Positions 24,773-37,409 of a DNA stretch of 64,000 nt are shown in pieces. Positions within the stretch are counted from its first letter, which is position 1. Every line of letters starts with the position of its first letter. The notes under the pieces are model-generated. The model ran no database searches and was not told the DNA's origin. It saw only the letters and a list, made by a program, of their open reading frames with translations. Both the position numbers and the translations under genes were made by a program. Origin of the DNA: Epiperipatus broadwayi (Eukaryota > Onychophora > Udeonychophora > Euonychophora > Peripatidae); assembly GCA_028023455.1 (NCBI GenBank), contig JAQFVV010012546.1, forward strand, positions 141,501-205,500, read 5' to 3'.

Positions 24773-24813
<41 letters not shown>
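24773..24813. repeat. (TA)n microsatellite
   Basis: Pure TA run. Confidence 0.9.
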
Positions 24814-24817
<4 letters not shown>

Positions 24818-25885
24818 TACAGTGATATTCATATAATTTAATTTATTCCATTAGAAGTACTTTTAACTATATTTCTTTTAGTCTTTGTCAACTATATAAT
24901 GTTGAATAATCAAAACAAATCATTTCATAACTTCCATAATTCCATTTAGTTCTCCCATAATTGTGTTATTTTATGTTAAAAGTTTGATATTATTTTAATG
25001 TTTGATAATACTTTATTTAATATATATAAATTTGAATATTACATATATTTTGAAAAGAAATCAGACATCAAACTTAATTTATTATATATACAATTATAAT
25101 AAAATATCTATAGTTAATATTTTTTTCATTTAAAATTACCTTCATTTTTTATAAATTTATTTTAGAACTGTATTTTTGTTTTTATTTAAAACATTTCCTG
25201 TAGAAATGAAACAATTTCATTAAATGCTGAAATCTAGATACCTTAATAAATGTTTCTATCATGATATTTATGACAACAATAAAATAATATGTTAATAGAA
25301 ATAGCAATAACAATGTGGATAGTGTTTTGCAATAAGGCCACAGACAACTAGATACATTTTCAAACAAAATTTATTTACATTTATTTACAAGTTTGTAAAA
25401 TACTAATAACAACAAAGAAAATATATATATTCTTTTGGACAAGTATGCACAGAAATTATACAGAACAAGATTTAATTACATTATTATATTACTAAGAAAG
25501 ATCTCTTAGATCTATTTACCTCTTTATTAGATTATTATCTTTTAATTAATTATTTTTTTAAATCTATTACTTATATTGAGTTTATTTTGACTTATTATAT
25601 ATTTTATATTTTACCTATTTATTAATAGCATGATTTTAAGAACTTATTCACTTCAAATAGATACAGGCAATATATTTCAAAATTCCTACACAATGGTTAA
25701 TATGCTACCAATAACATAATGTACAAGATATTACAATGAATATACTTAAGATATAACAATTTATGCTACCATAATTTTTTAAAAACTATTGACTTCCTAT
25801 TTTTCATCTATTTATAGTATTAGACAGTCAACACTGCTTTAAGAGTTAATACTATTATTATTCTATCTTATAATTATTATTTTTA
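24814..25885. other. AT-rich DNA without recognisable feature
   Basis: No gene or repeat could be supported. Confidence 0.5.
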
Positions 25886-26293
25886 TACAAAATTAACAAG
25901 GCGTATGCCATGCTTGAGTGAGAAGCTATAAAAATACACAGAAATTATTACACGCTAAGCACTTTCGAGGTCATTTTGCCTCATATTCATAGCGGTACTG
26001 TGAGCTGCAGAATGAAAAAATAGGGCAAGGGAAGCATATTTTATTAATGGCAATAATAACTCCATCAATAGACGAGATACCTGCTTTGACATCTCCAAAC
26101 ATTGGACTATCTAGTTCATTTGCATATGCTTTGCATACTGTTTGTTTCTCTTGCCCTATTTTTTCATTCTGCAGCTCACAGTACCGCTATGAATATGAGG
26201 CAAAATGACCTCAAAAGCGCTTAGCGTGTAATAATTTCTGTGTATTTTTATAGCTTCTCATTCAAGCGTGGCATACGCCTTGTTAATTTTGTA
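25886..26293. repeat. Foldback element with ~145-bp arms and hammerhead-like arms
   Basis: Left arm 25,886-26,030 and right arm 26,150-26,293 are near-perfect reverse complements around a 119-bp loop. Each arm, read outward from the loop, contains CGCTATGAATATGAGG, a short loop, CCTC and GAAAG (left arm) or AAAAG (right arm), then CTTAGCG. CGCTA and TAGCG can form stem I and GAGG/CCTC stem II, but the CUGANGA core is degenerate. A diverged relative is at 39,011-39,055. Confidence 0.8.
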
Positions 26294-26785
26294 TATTAAT
26301 TATCGAATGAGAAGTCTTAAAATCTTTAATACTTTACAATTATTAATTTTATATTATATGACTCTTTTAACATTAAAAAAATATATCAGCACTTTAAAAC
26401 AACTTCAGTATAAATGATAAATAACATAGATTAATGGTACAGATAAGATAACACTTATACTATTGAAATTATTCCATCTGACACACTACATATAAAAAGT
26501 CTCATAAACAAGCTGGCAGAGGGCTTAAACAGCCCAATTCTTTATCACTCTCAGGAGATTTATTGATAAAATTTACCTATTTTTATAGTATAATTTAGTA
26601 ATCCTGTTGACACACCACTGATATAATACATCTATTTAATATTGAATAGTTATTATCAATTAAAATTTAAAATTTTATACAATTGACCATTTAAATAGGG
26701 CTTGATAAACATCTCACCCAACCACAAGGTTAAAATCATGTTAGATGTCACATGACCTATGTAGTTTGCATTTACCAATATGTAC

Positions 26786-27252
26786 TATAAACAGCATGCC
26801 AATAGCTCTAAACAAGCTTATTTTTTTTGATAAATGCTATAAGAAAAAAAAAATTCAAATACATCATGTGACATATAACATGATTTTATTAGTCTTATTA
26901 TTTTGCTGTTGAAGGCTTTGGCTAAATAAAATTACAAAACCCATTAATATATGAGATTTCTGGATTAAGTTCAGACCCATACAATTATGTCAGTTGGAGA
27001 GCTGATTTTTTTTTAAGACTTGTAGATGTCTAAAATTTCAGATCTTTTTTTTAGGAGTTAATTTTTAGATAAATGCTTATCTTGAGTTAGTTTTTTGCAT
27101 CTGGTGTCCTAGCTCCTCACTGAAGAGAGCCATAGCTTGAAATTGGCATGGGGATGAGGACAATCCTAGATAAAAATAATTCAAATGCTTTCTCTTGTAG
27201 CATTTATCATAAAAAATAAGCTTGATTAGAGCTATTGGCATGCCCTTTATAT
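26786..27252. repeat. Inverted repeat with spacer holding a hammerhead-like motif
   Basis: The arm GCATGCCAATAGCTCTAAAC-onward (26,793-26,860) is matched in reverse by 27,180-27,245. The spacer includes the motif at 27,114-27,160. Confidence 0.75.
27114..27160 (+). ncRNA. Hammerhead-like motif
   Basis: CTCCTCA is followed by CTGAAGA, stem II GAGC-CATA-GCTT and GAAAT; GATGAGGA downstream can pair with TCCTCA as a 6-bp stem I. The cleavage-site U is not in place, so this copy is probably inactive. Confidence 0.5.
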
Positions 27253-27259
27253 ATAACAA

Positions 27260-27364
27260 ATCACCTCAAATATTAAGAAATTTTCACCTACACCATCTGT
27301 GAAATAAATGTTGAGCCCACATCTCAAAAGAGGTAAATGAAAATTTCTTAATGTTTGAGATGAT
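27260..27364. repeat. Short foldback
   Basis: CTCAAATATTAAGAAATTTTC and its near reverse complement near 27,338-27,360 flank a ~45-nt loop. Confidence 0.7.
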
Positions 27365-28476
27365 ATGATATTCAGATAGTAGTATGCACTGAAATATTTT
27401 TGCCTATATATATTTACTTGTATTGTCTTGTCTCACCTCACCATTTACTGATGAATTTTTATTTTCTGCACAAATTATTCTCAGTCTTCCTATTGACTTC
27501 AGTCTATGTCATGTTCAAAAGTCTTAATATTTTAAAATGACTTGTAAGTTCAAGCTTTTATTCATATAAACAGTTGATACTTCATTCTTAATAACTTTTC
27601 TTATATCTCACTAATTCCTATGTTGAGACTTTTTAGCATATTATAGTTTTGAAACATATTTTCTGTTTGCAAAAATATAGTCTTGTAATCTATTAAAATA
27701 CAGGTTTTTTTTCAGCAAATTTTTTGACCTCCTTTTTGCTGTCTTTATAACCAAATTTGCTTACAGAAGTTTACTCTTTAAATAAGTTTCCAATTCCAGA
27801 ATTAAAGTTGTATGATAATCTTTTAATAATTTTTAGTCTGTTAGAAGGTATTTTTATACATTTATATAAAATTCTACTTAAACTTTTAAATTGAATTAAG
27901 AATTTTGTTATTTTGCTTTATTTATCATCCATATCCACAATGTTTTTCTTTTATATTATATATCTATAATTAATACCTATCCATTTGTGATTCTAATATT
28001 TATGCTTTTATATTAAAATACGTATTTAATTTTCACACCATCTAACAATAATTCAATTTATTATGAGACAGACTTTTTTTTAAATTCTTGCAATCATCTT
28101 TTATTGAAAGTGAACTGCAATTAAATGGTCTCAAATGAAAGTCACTATCAAATGATATTTCACGTTGATAACTCAATGTTTATTATCATCTTTGCATTCA
28201 ATCACAAACCATTATCTATTTTAGAAAATGTTTTTATAACTTAAGGATTTGAGAGATATCATTTGTTTTTTGTATGTTTATAGAAGTAAATATATCAAAA
28301 AAGTGAACATTTACACACATATATCCAGTAATTAAGTAAAATTATATTGTATCTAAGTTAAAGCTATCTGCCAACAGGAATATACAACATGATATTTTTT
28401 GATCTTTAACTCAGATGTATAAACTCAGATGTATAAACTCATAAACTAACCATGCTTTATCAGCAGCCCATAGTGT

Positions 28477-28557
<81 letters not shown>

Positions 28558-29984
28558 CATGTGATATTAAAATCTGTAATGAATTGAGAATATAGAGGTT
28601 AAATCAAAAGTTTCTCCTACTCAATTGCTTTAATGACTCTAAAAAAAGTAAAAATGAAATATTTTAGCTAAGAAGAATTTCCTCTTGCAATATTTATTGT
28701 AACAGAATAAAAAGTTGCTCTACAGGTTTGGACAACATTTTAAAACAAACATGGTAAGATTATGATGAATAACCTTTATTATCATGCTTAAATTTAGGAT
28801 GATATTAATGAGAGTATACCCTTCTTTTAAAACCCTGCATATTTGAGAACTATTTGTAACAAATCAGATATGAAAAGGCTATGATAGAGTGTTCCTGTTT
28901 AATTATGCCCTAAAAATTGTGGCACCATTTATAGCAGAAAAAAATATGTGCATATTCCAATCTCTCTTATAGCTGCAACAAATATATAGCCCAGTCATTG
29001 TTTGTCCTATGTAAACAGAATAAAAATGAAACCTGAAACTGGATATCATTTATAACTGAATAATATATAAATCAAAGAAAAATAATACAAATTTTATAAT
29101 GCCCTGTGAATAATAATAATATTCGTAATAGAATTAATATAATAAACTAAGGTAAATAAATATCAATCATCTAATCACATATCTGATTATATATATTAAA
29201 ACAAAACAGTGAAAACAGTGAGGGTAATCTTTATCATAGCATCATGAATTCAAACAGCATTTAGAATAAATAGAAAATAAACCAAATTATCATTTCAAAT
29301 ACCCTAAATATAAATCTTTCTTAAAATAGATTAAAATAAATCAGTTAAACCAAATATCAGAATTCCAAAATAACAATATATCCTTAAGATATATTTCACT
29401 TATCAAATGGAAATAACGATAAATCATTCAACAATTAAATTCTGATATATCTAATGAATCAAACATTGCTTGTCTTAATATAAATTTATGCTAAAATTTA
29501 ACATTGTTTATATTGTACCGGGTGCATTCGTAAGATAATTTAGAGTACCCTATTTGCAAGGTTTACCTGGGTTTAAACCTTATTTATCATAATTTTATAA
29601 TATGAATGTTATGTGAACCAACCAGCCCTTCTAGCAGAGGGGAGAGTACCATCAATAGCAGAGCTATCAATGATACTCATGGTCAGACCGAGCAATGCAA
29701 TGCATAACATGATCACATTTCAGACCAATACCCACCATGACTGCTAGATTCAAACTCCTAATATCCAAGTACTTTATTTGTTTTGAGGTAAACCTCAGGT
29801 GCCAGCTAGTTATGAGAATTAATGTGTTTGGACAGTAGACCCATAATCCAGCGCTTAAAATATCCCATGACTAGCTCAATCAAAAGAATAATCTAACACA
29901 TTATTGCTTTAATTAGTGGTAAAGAATTGACTGACAAGCATTAAGGTTAAAGATAATTTATTTTAACTATGTGCTTATTATCGT
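27365..29984. other. Mostly unannotated AT-rich DNA with one (TA)n tract
   Basis: 28,481-28,555 is a ~75-bp TA run. 29,510-29,850 is somewhat less AT-rich and may be an old repeat that I cannot match within the window. No gene is supportable. Confidence 0.5.
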
Positions 29985-30113
29985 GACTGTTAAACTAAAA
30001 AACAAGGCAAAATTCTCCCATAGAGTAGTGCCACCCTGTGCCAACCAGAGTAATGAATGGATGCCAGAAGGCTTGTGCATAAAGTTCCTATCCAGTGCTT
30101 ACTCATCCAATAT

Positions 30114-30154
30114 CCCCAGACTAGTTTATGGCTTGTGGCCTTCATAAGTGAGGA
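30114..30154 (-). ncRNA. Hammerhead-like motif, tandem unit 1 (degenerate)
   Basis: Minus strand reads CTTATGA, GGC-CACAA-GCC, then ATAAAC-TA-GTC; both CUGAUGA and GAAA are mutated. Confidence 0.5.
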
Positions 30155-30559
30155 GCCTTGGATCTGAGAGCACTGCACCTAGATCTTAGGATTTAATGCA
30201 ACTCTCCAGCAGCCACTTTTCACCACTACTTAATTACAAAACTATGAGAATGAATTTGAAAACACAATATTTTCAATGCAAGCTCAATAGCTTATATATT
30301 CATATGGATCTGAACTCAGTTCAGCACCCATACATTTAGGTGTCTTTGGCTCTTTAACAACTATAGCCACCACTATTTTATTAGGTAGGATTAAACCCAT
30401 AAACACCGCATAATCACCATCTCTTATACTATCACACAATTGTTATCAAACAAGGCAAAATTCTCCTTACAGTAGTGCCACCATGTGCCAAGCAGTGTCA
30501 TCAATGGATGACAGAACTCTTGTGCATAAAATCCCTATCTAGTGTCTACTCATCCAATA

Positions 30560-30601
30560 TCCCCAGACTATTTTCTGGCTTGTGTATTTCATCAGCGAGA
30601 A
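30560..30601 (-). ncRNA. Hammerhead-like ribozyme, tandem unit 2
   Basis: Minus strand has intact CTGATGA, GAAA and a GTC cleavage triplet followed by TGGGGA. Stem II is damaged (AATACACAAGCC). Confidence 0.55.
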
Positions 30602-31373
30602 GCCTTGGATCTGAGAGCACTGCACCTAGATCTTAGGATCTAATGCAAACCTCCAGCAGCCACCTTTTATCTCTACTTAACTACAAAGCTATAAGAATGA
30701 AATTGAAAACACAATAATATTTTCAATCCAAGCTCAATAGCTTATATAGTCATGGAGGTCTGAACTCAGTTCAGCACCCATACATTTTTGTGTTTTTGTA
30801 TCTTTAACAACCATAGCCACCACTATCCTATTAGGCAGGATTGGTGTTAAACCCCATAAACATCACATGATCACCATTTCTTATACTGGCACGTAATTGT
30901 TCTCAAACAAGGCAAAACTCTCCATACAGTAGTGCCACCCTGTGCCAACCAGAGTAATCAAACTATTCTGGGGATATTGGATGAGTAGGCACTAGATAGG
31001 GATTTTATGCACAAGCCTTCTGGCATCCATTGATTACTCTGGTTGGCACAGGGTGGCACTACTGTATGGAAAGTTTTGCCTTGTTTGATAACAATTATGT
31101 GCTAGTATAAGAGTTGGTGATCATGCAATTTTTATGAGTTTAACACCAATACTGCCTAATAGGATAGTGGTGGCTATGTAAGACTCCAAAGTGTTTGGGT
31201 GCTGAACTGAATTCAGGCCTCTATGACTATATAAGCTATTGAGCTTGGATTGAAAATATTATGTGTTTTAAATTTCATTATCATAGTTTTGTGGTTAAGT
31301 AGAGATAAAAGGTGCCTGCTAGAGGACTGTATTAGATCCTAAGATCTAGATGCAGTGCTCTTAGATCTAAGGC

Positions 31374-31416
31374 TCCTCACTGATGTAGGTCACAAGCCAG
31401 AAACTAGTCTGGAGAT
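31374..31416 (+). ncRNA. Hammerhead-like ribozyme, inverted unit
   Basis: CTGATGT, a short stem II with CACAA loop, GAAAC, TA and GTC lie in order; the TGG after GTC pairs weakly with TCA before the core. Only A9 is changed to T. Consensus of the copies gives a complete minimal stem-III hammerhead with a 6-bp stem I (TTCTCA with TGGGGA). Confidence 0.6.
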
Positions 31417-31578
31417 ATTGGATGAGTAGGGACTAGATAGGGATTTTATGTGCAAGCCATCTGGCATCCATTGATTACTGTTTGGCACAGGGTGGTACTA
31501 TTGTATGGATAGTTTTGCCTTGTTTAATAACAATTTAGTGCTAGTATAAGAGATGGTGGTCATGTGACTGTTAAACTA

Positions 31579-32444
31579 TTTATATGAATCTTAATTAAAT
31601 AAAAGAATTTTCATTAAGTATTTGATCATATGATTAAATATGTTTTTCAAATGTATTTTATTTATTTTCATGACTGAATGGCATGAAAATAAGTCATGAC
31701 ATGAAAATAGTTTGTATTATATCTATAATGAATCCCAGAATGCTCCCTGAAATCATATGTTAGTCACCATGTTTCAGAATCATAAATCAAAGCGATAATG
31801 GCAATATTATGTAATTCTTTCTAATATTTGATTGGCGTCTTAATATTGGACCTACCAAAGATGTGTGTTTATTTCTAATATATTATTTAGCTAATAAAAG
31901 AGCATATTAGAAATAATAGCATGAATGACAATATATAATTACCTATCGTTTGGTAGACCGCTAGCACATTCATGCACATACCAATGTATACAATTAAGTC
32001 ATATATGTGAATTAATAATTTGTCATTATATTAAACTATATTTTTATTGTCTAACTTATTTGAGTAGTTCGAATTCCTTTTTCTCTACTTCCAAATGTAT
32101 AGCTGTGTGTATATATATTTTAGTTAAGTCATAGCTAATAGATGTCTCATTTTCTTCTCTGCTCTGCTAGTGGGCCAGATTTAAAATAAATTCTTGTGTG
32201 CCATCATTGGTATGTTATCCATTAGGTGTTTGATCTGGGGCTTAGAGAGTGGGTTCGAATTCAGACTGGTCATTGACCTAAATCTCAGGCTTAACTGGGT
32301 TTGAAGTACATTTTGTGAGTTCCAGCTTATGTTAGATGGATAAACATGTTTTGACTGGTACACTATATTCTAACTTATATAGACCAATCTTAAGAATCTT
32401 TATTTGAGATCATGAAGCTGTTACTTTCTTTACTTATTAAGTCC
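31579..32444. other. AT-rich DNA without recognisable feature
   Basis: 32,160-32,350 is slightly less AT-rich but shows no exon signals that I can defend. Confidence 0.45.
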
Positions 32445-34050
32445 ACTATATCTCTAAAAGTATTTACATCCTTCATATACACTTAATAAATAATGACAAC
32501 TTTATATATTTCCAGTATAAAGATCATAATATCGACTCATAAATCACAAGAATTATGTTAATTAGTAAGGAAAATAGTAGACTTAAAAAGTAAAGACACT
32601 AACTGCTTAATGCTCACAATCAAGATGCTTCACATTAGTCTACATAAGTGGGTATTTAGGTTAAAGATAAGGTGACCATTGTTATTTCTATAAAATTGCT
32701 ATCTTGTGTTGAGGTTTGAGAGACCCCTCTATAGCAAAAAAAGACATGATTTAACTATTATAAACAATAAAGGTGCAATGTCAAAGCCTTTCTTTAAAAG
32801 TATTTATATAATTCCTATGTGCTTAATAAATAATGATAACTTTATATTAGTTTATACATTTTCAGTGTAAAGATTCTAATATTAACTCATTTGTAAATCA
32901 CAAGACTTCCTGTAGGTTAATTTGCAAAGAAAATAGTGGATGTAAAAAGTGAAGAAACTAACAGCTTCATGTTTCCAGATCAAGATGCTTCAGATTGGTG
33001 TATATAAATTGGAAATTAGGTTAAAGATAAGATTGCCATACTTATCTTTATAAAGTTTCTATTTTGTGTTGAGGTTTTAGAGGTCACTTTATAGTAAAAA
33101 AATATCATTTGACTATTAAAAATGTTCAAGATGCATAAGATAAAGGTTAAAGGTTTTATCTAAAAGTATTTACACATTTCCTATGTGCTTTATAAATAAT
33201 TACAACACTACATTAGTTTATGTATTTTCAGTATAAAGATGGTAATATTCTCATTTGTAAATTGCAAGACTTTTTGTAGGTTACTTTGTAAAAAAAAATG
33301 GTGGGCTTAAAAACTGAAGAGACTAACAGCTTCAGATTCCCAAGTCAAGATGCTTCAGATTGGCCTACATAAGTTAAAATTTAGATTAAAGATAAGATGG
33401 CCATACTTATCTTTATAATGTTATTATCATGTGTTGAGGGGTCACTCTATAGTAAAAAAATATCATTTGACTATTATAAATGTTCAAGATGCATATGATA
33501 ATGGTTAAAACCATTCTCTATAAGTATTGTCACACTTCCTATGTGTTTAATAAATAATCGCAACTTTACATAAGTTTGTATCTTTCCAGTATAAACATCA
33601 TAATATTTAACTCATAAATCACATGATTTCACAAAGATTAATTGGTAAAGGAATTAGTGGACTTAAAAAGTGAAGATACTAATAGCTTCATACTCCCAAC
33701 TCCAGATGCATTGGGTTGACCTATATAAGTGGGAATTTAGTTTAAAATAAAATGACTCTTCTTATCTTTATAAAATCACTATCCTTTATTGAGGTTTGTG
33801 ATGTCTCTCTGTAAACAAAAAAGACATCAGTTGACTATTATAAATATTCAAAGTGCATATTATAAAAGTTAAGCCTTCCTTTAAAATTATTTCACACTTC
33901 CTATGTCCTTAGTAAATCACAACTTTGTGTTAGTTTGTATATTTCAAGTATAAGGGTTATAATATTTAACTCATTATATATTTCAAAATTTCACATGGTT
34001 AATTTGTAAAGGAAATGGAGGGCTTTAAAAAAGTGAAGAGATTCAAATGA
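32445..34050. repeat. Diverged ~360-bp tandem satellite, about 4.5 units
   Basis: The block AAAAGTATTTA or its variant followed by a CTATGTGCTTAATAAAT-like stretch starts units at about 32,457, 32,797, 33,162, 33,519 and 33,882 (periods 340-365). Other recurring blocks are AACAGCTTCA, CAAGATGCTTCAGATTGG, TTAAAGATAAGAT and GTTGAGGTTT. Units differ at many positions, so the array is old. No ribozyme core is evident. Confidence 0.85.
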
Positions 34051-35559
34051 ATGCATATTCTCCTGCTTAGAACAGATGATATTAAATGTTTTTAAAGATT
34101 GGGTTTTTCAAAAATTAACTAAATCAAATTATTTACATATTGCATTTAAAGTATTAATTCTGCAGATTATACTTTGCATAAAAATGGTTGATATAAATAT
34201 TAGCATATTATAAATATAAAAATAAGAAAAATATATTATTAATTTTGCTTTTACTATCTTTAACTTAAAATTTTTCTAATATGTTATCATATCTTGCTAT
34301 CAGATTTATGAATATATCTCTAAACAATTTCAAAGATTATTGATATAATAAATAGAGATAATTTTATTGATATTAAATGCTTTTATTATACTGTGCATTA
34401 AAAAAAGAAAAAATAATTGGTTTGTCAACTACAATTGGGGATTTTAGATTTAACTTGAAATAAAAACATGTGGGGTGGTGGTCCAGATATTAATTAAATC
34501 AATTTCTATTTTTATAACAAGTGATTGACTTGATTGATTTTTGTTCCTCTCTCCCCCATACTTTTATTTAAATTTAAAAACCCCAGCTATGGTTGAAGAC
34601 ACAATTTATTTTTTTGATTTTAAGTGCATAGTAAATAAAAACATTTAATTTAAAAAATTTCTATTTTTAACTTTTTAATATTGACATAATACATAAAAAT
34701 GTAAAACTATATGGTACTTTAAATCAACTTGATACTTATAGTTCATATATATCATTTTATATTTTTGCTATAAGTTAATATGTATATTCCTTATGTATAT
34801 ATCATATTTATTATGTGAACCTAATTATATATGTAAGCATTAACCTAAATATATCTCAATGTATATGCAAACTAATAGAATAAAATGCCACACCCCAGGC
34901 TATGAATATACACACATAAAAACTTATTTAATTATTACAATCAAGATGTTAAAAGAGGGATTCTGTCTCCAGCCTTGTATAATTGATTTTGAGTTTAATA
35001 ACTTTTAGGTGTCATATTTCATCTAAATTATAAATTAATTTTACTCTGAATTACTAACAATCTTGATGAATATATGCTTATAAATATCAAAACTCCCAAA
35101 ATTAAGTGTATTTAATCTATAGTGATTATTTGTTTAATTATAGATGTTTATAGTAAATTATTAACTGAGCAAAAATATAAAAATATCCTTTTAAGTGAAA
35201 TGCATTAGATATTTTTTCTTTTGATTGAAAGTTTTTATTTTTAAAAAAAATGCTTGTCTTAACTATATTGTAATCAAACTTTACTTAATATATATGATTT
35301 TACTTTAAATTGATTTGACACTTATAGTTTATATAAATCACTAGATAAATCTTTTTTAAGTTAATATGTATTTTTCTTATGGGTATATTATGTTTAGTAT
35401 GTGTACATAATTATATATGTATAATAAAACACTAATTAATCTAAAAGGTGAAGACAGTTTTTATTGACAAATGCTTGACATTTTATTTAAAAAATAAATT
35501 TAAAAAAGCTTAACAAAACTATAAATTAATTTTATGTAATTGAGAAGGAATTTTAATTC
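34051..35559. other. AT-rich DNA with a diverged duplication
   Basis: 34,690-34,850 and 35,260-35,430 share GATACTTATAGTT / GACACTTATAGTT, AAGTTAATATGTAT and ATAATTATATATGTA-like blocks, suggesting an old ~570-bp duplication. No gene. Confidence 0.45.
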
Positions 35560-35830
35560 AGACTTTTAAGCTCTCTACAAATGTCCTCATTACCTAATAC
35601 AACAGATATACATAAACACATAATGTGAAAATGATAAATGATCTCCATTATATGTATTTCATGTTGAACCAGCACTCATCAGTTACTCCAGATTATTATC
35701 TCTCACACATATGTATAATAAGTTCTGTGGTTTATATTAAGATAGCAAATATTTATACTTTAATGGACAGGCTTCAATCTTTTTTTACTCTCCAATGTTT
35801 CAGCATCCATCTATCTAGATAATATGCTAG
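35560..35830 (-). repeat. Hammerhead foldback family, half copy
   Basis: Minus orientation: GGACAGGCTTCAATC, GATAGCAAAT, ribozyme and ATGATAAATGATCTCC match the arms at 52 kb. Confidence 0.75.
35645..35689 (-). ncRNA. Hammerhead-like ribozyme, foldback family
   Basis: Minus strand has CTGATGA, stem II GTGCTG-GTT-CAACAT with one mismatch, GAA, and stem III ATACATAT followed by A. Stem I is eroded in this copy. Confidence 0.6.
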
Positions 35831-37280
35831 TATTTAAGTAAACCAACTTTACTTTATTCTTATTTAAATGATTCTTACAAGTAAAGCCAAAAAAATCATG
35901 CATATTACTTAAAACATATTGAACTCCTAAAACCAATTTTTAAATATGATATCAAAATATTCAAAATTTTTCCACCTAGTGTTCCATCTGTATGAAACCA
36001 AGTCAGCTACCTAAACTATTATAGGGCCCTATCACTTTGACAGTAATTTTTTAAAAATATATATATATATACAAAGTTTCAAGAAATTTTATTAAATTTA
36101 AATTTATTAAACATGAATTTTAAAATATTATTATAACTTTAAATTGAAATCCAAAAAATCTCTATACAATCCTCTTGTGGGCTTTACATAAAACAAATTT
36201 ATGTTTTAAAAATAAATTGTAATTCTGACATCAAAATATTCAAAATTTTCCCACCCACTGATCCAGATCTTAAAAACTTTGTCACCTTCTTAATGTATTA
36301 AAGTCTCATATTGATTTTCCTGGTATTTCTTTTTTATGTATCAAATTTGAACCAATTCTATTGAATTTAAATCTATTAAACATTGATTTTAAAATTTTGT
36401 TCTAAAATAATAAAAGTGATTACAATAGTTTATAAACAAACAGATATTGCAGTTTTAAATAAAAGCATTTATAAATAAAGCTAATATCAGAACAAATAAT
36501 TCTTTTGTTTAATACTATTTTTCATTTTATGAGCACATGATATTTAAATTTGTCTATTTGTTTTTTGTTTGTTTTTATTAAAAATGTTACCAGTTATTAA
36601 GCCCTGATGTTCAAGTAAGTTATATTAGTGTTATATTTTATTTGATCTTTTCTTTGTATTAGTAAATATTATTTATTGAAAATTAAGGTTAGAGTATAGG
36701 TTCTTTATACTATTTAAGCATCATTGTTGTCTCATTCATAAATATAAAATCGTTCATTAAAATCACATCAAGGGTCTCATTAAGAGATTATTTTAAAAAG
36801 GTGAATAAGAATGTTTTTTTTACTTTGCTTTTTTCTTCATTTTTTAGAATATTATCACATATTTTTTATCAAACATATATATATAACTGTTATTTTAAAT
36901 ATATTTTTATCTCTCTTTTTCTGTTTTTTTTTTTTAAATTCTAGTTAAAAAAAATAAAAAGGGTAAAAAAAAATGTATTATAAAGTACAATTAAAATAAA
37001 AGATTGTTAAACATAATATTGATAATATCAAATATTAATATTTTTACAAAATTTCAATAATTAAAAATTGATATTATTATTAATAATACATATAATAATT
37101 AAAAATATTAATAAATATAAAATATGTCACTAATAAAAGTCATTATCGAATTATAATAATAATAATAAACAATTTTGAAAATATTTATAGATATAAAAAC
37201 ATAAAATCATATAATCTATAAACACACAAATATATACACCAAAGGTGAGATGAAGTAACAAAACCGAGTTAATAAACAAC
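35831..37280. other. AT-rich DNA with an old ~285-bp duplication
   Basis: ATCAAAATATTCAAAATTTT-CCAC occurs at about 35,951 and 36,232. No gene supportable; 37,060-37,200 is dense in AAT/ATA triplets. Confidence 0.45.
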
Positions 37281-37364
37281 AAAAACTCACTATATATATT
37301 GCCACACACAACATCCATTGATTACTCTAGTTTGATGTGTGTGGCAATATATATAGTGAGTTTT
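37281..37364. repeat. Compact foldback related to the ~450-bp ribozyme repeat ends
   Basis: 30-bp arms (ACTCACTATATATATTGCC and reverse complement) flank CATCCATTGATTACTCTAG. The loop text and the outer AGTTTTGCCTG match the end of the 30-31.6 kb units, so it looks like two unit ends joined head to head. Confidence 0.7.
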
Positions 37365-37409
37365 GCCTGTTTTAAAAACTAAGAGTTATTAAACCAAATG
37401 ATATACTTT

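Larger units (their letters stand above)
29985..31578. repeat. Tandem and inverted cluster of ~450-bp hammerhead-bearing units
   Basis: CAAGGCAAAATTCTCC recurs at 30,003 and 30,451, and as CAAGGCAAAACTCTCC at 30,908 (spacings 448 and 457), giving two full units and a stub in one direction. At 30,960/30,961 the orientation flips, and a partial plus a full unit run the other way to about 31,578 (TTTTGCCTTGTTT at 31,072 and 31,517). Each full unit has the ribozyme core on the same relative strand. No protein frame is conserved between units. The layout matches animal retrozymes or PLE-derived non-autonomous tandem elements. Confidence 0.85.

Noticed and set aside
29990-30178. 62-codon minus-strand frame
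   Set aside because: Falls inside a ~450-bp non-coding ribozyme unit and is not kept open in the neighbouring unit.
33300-33365. Hammerhead motif in the 360-bp satellite (CTGAAGC...GGAAA on the minus strand)
   Set aside because: A9 is not conserved, stem II does not pair and the arrangement is not kept between units.
32445-34050. CRISPR-like array
   Set aside because: Units are ~360 bp, diverged throughout and without short constant repeats and unique spacers; it is a eukaryotic satellite.
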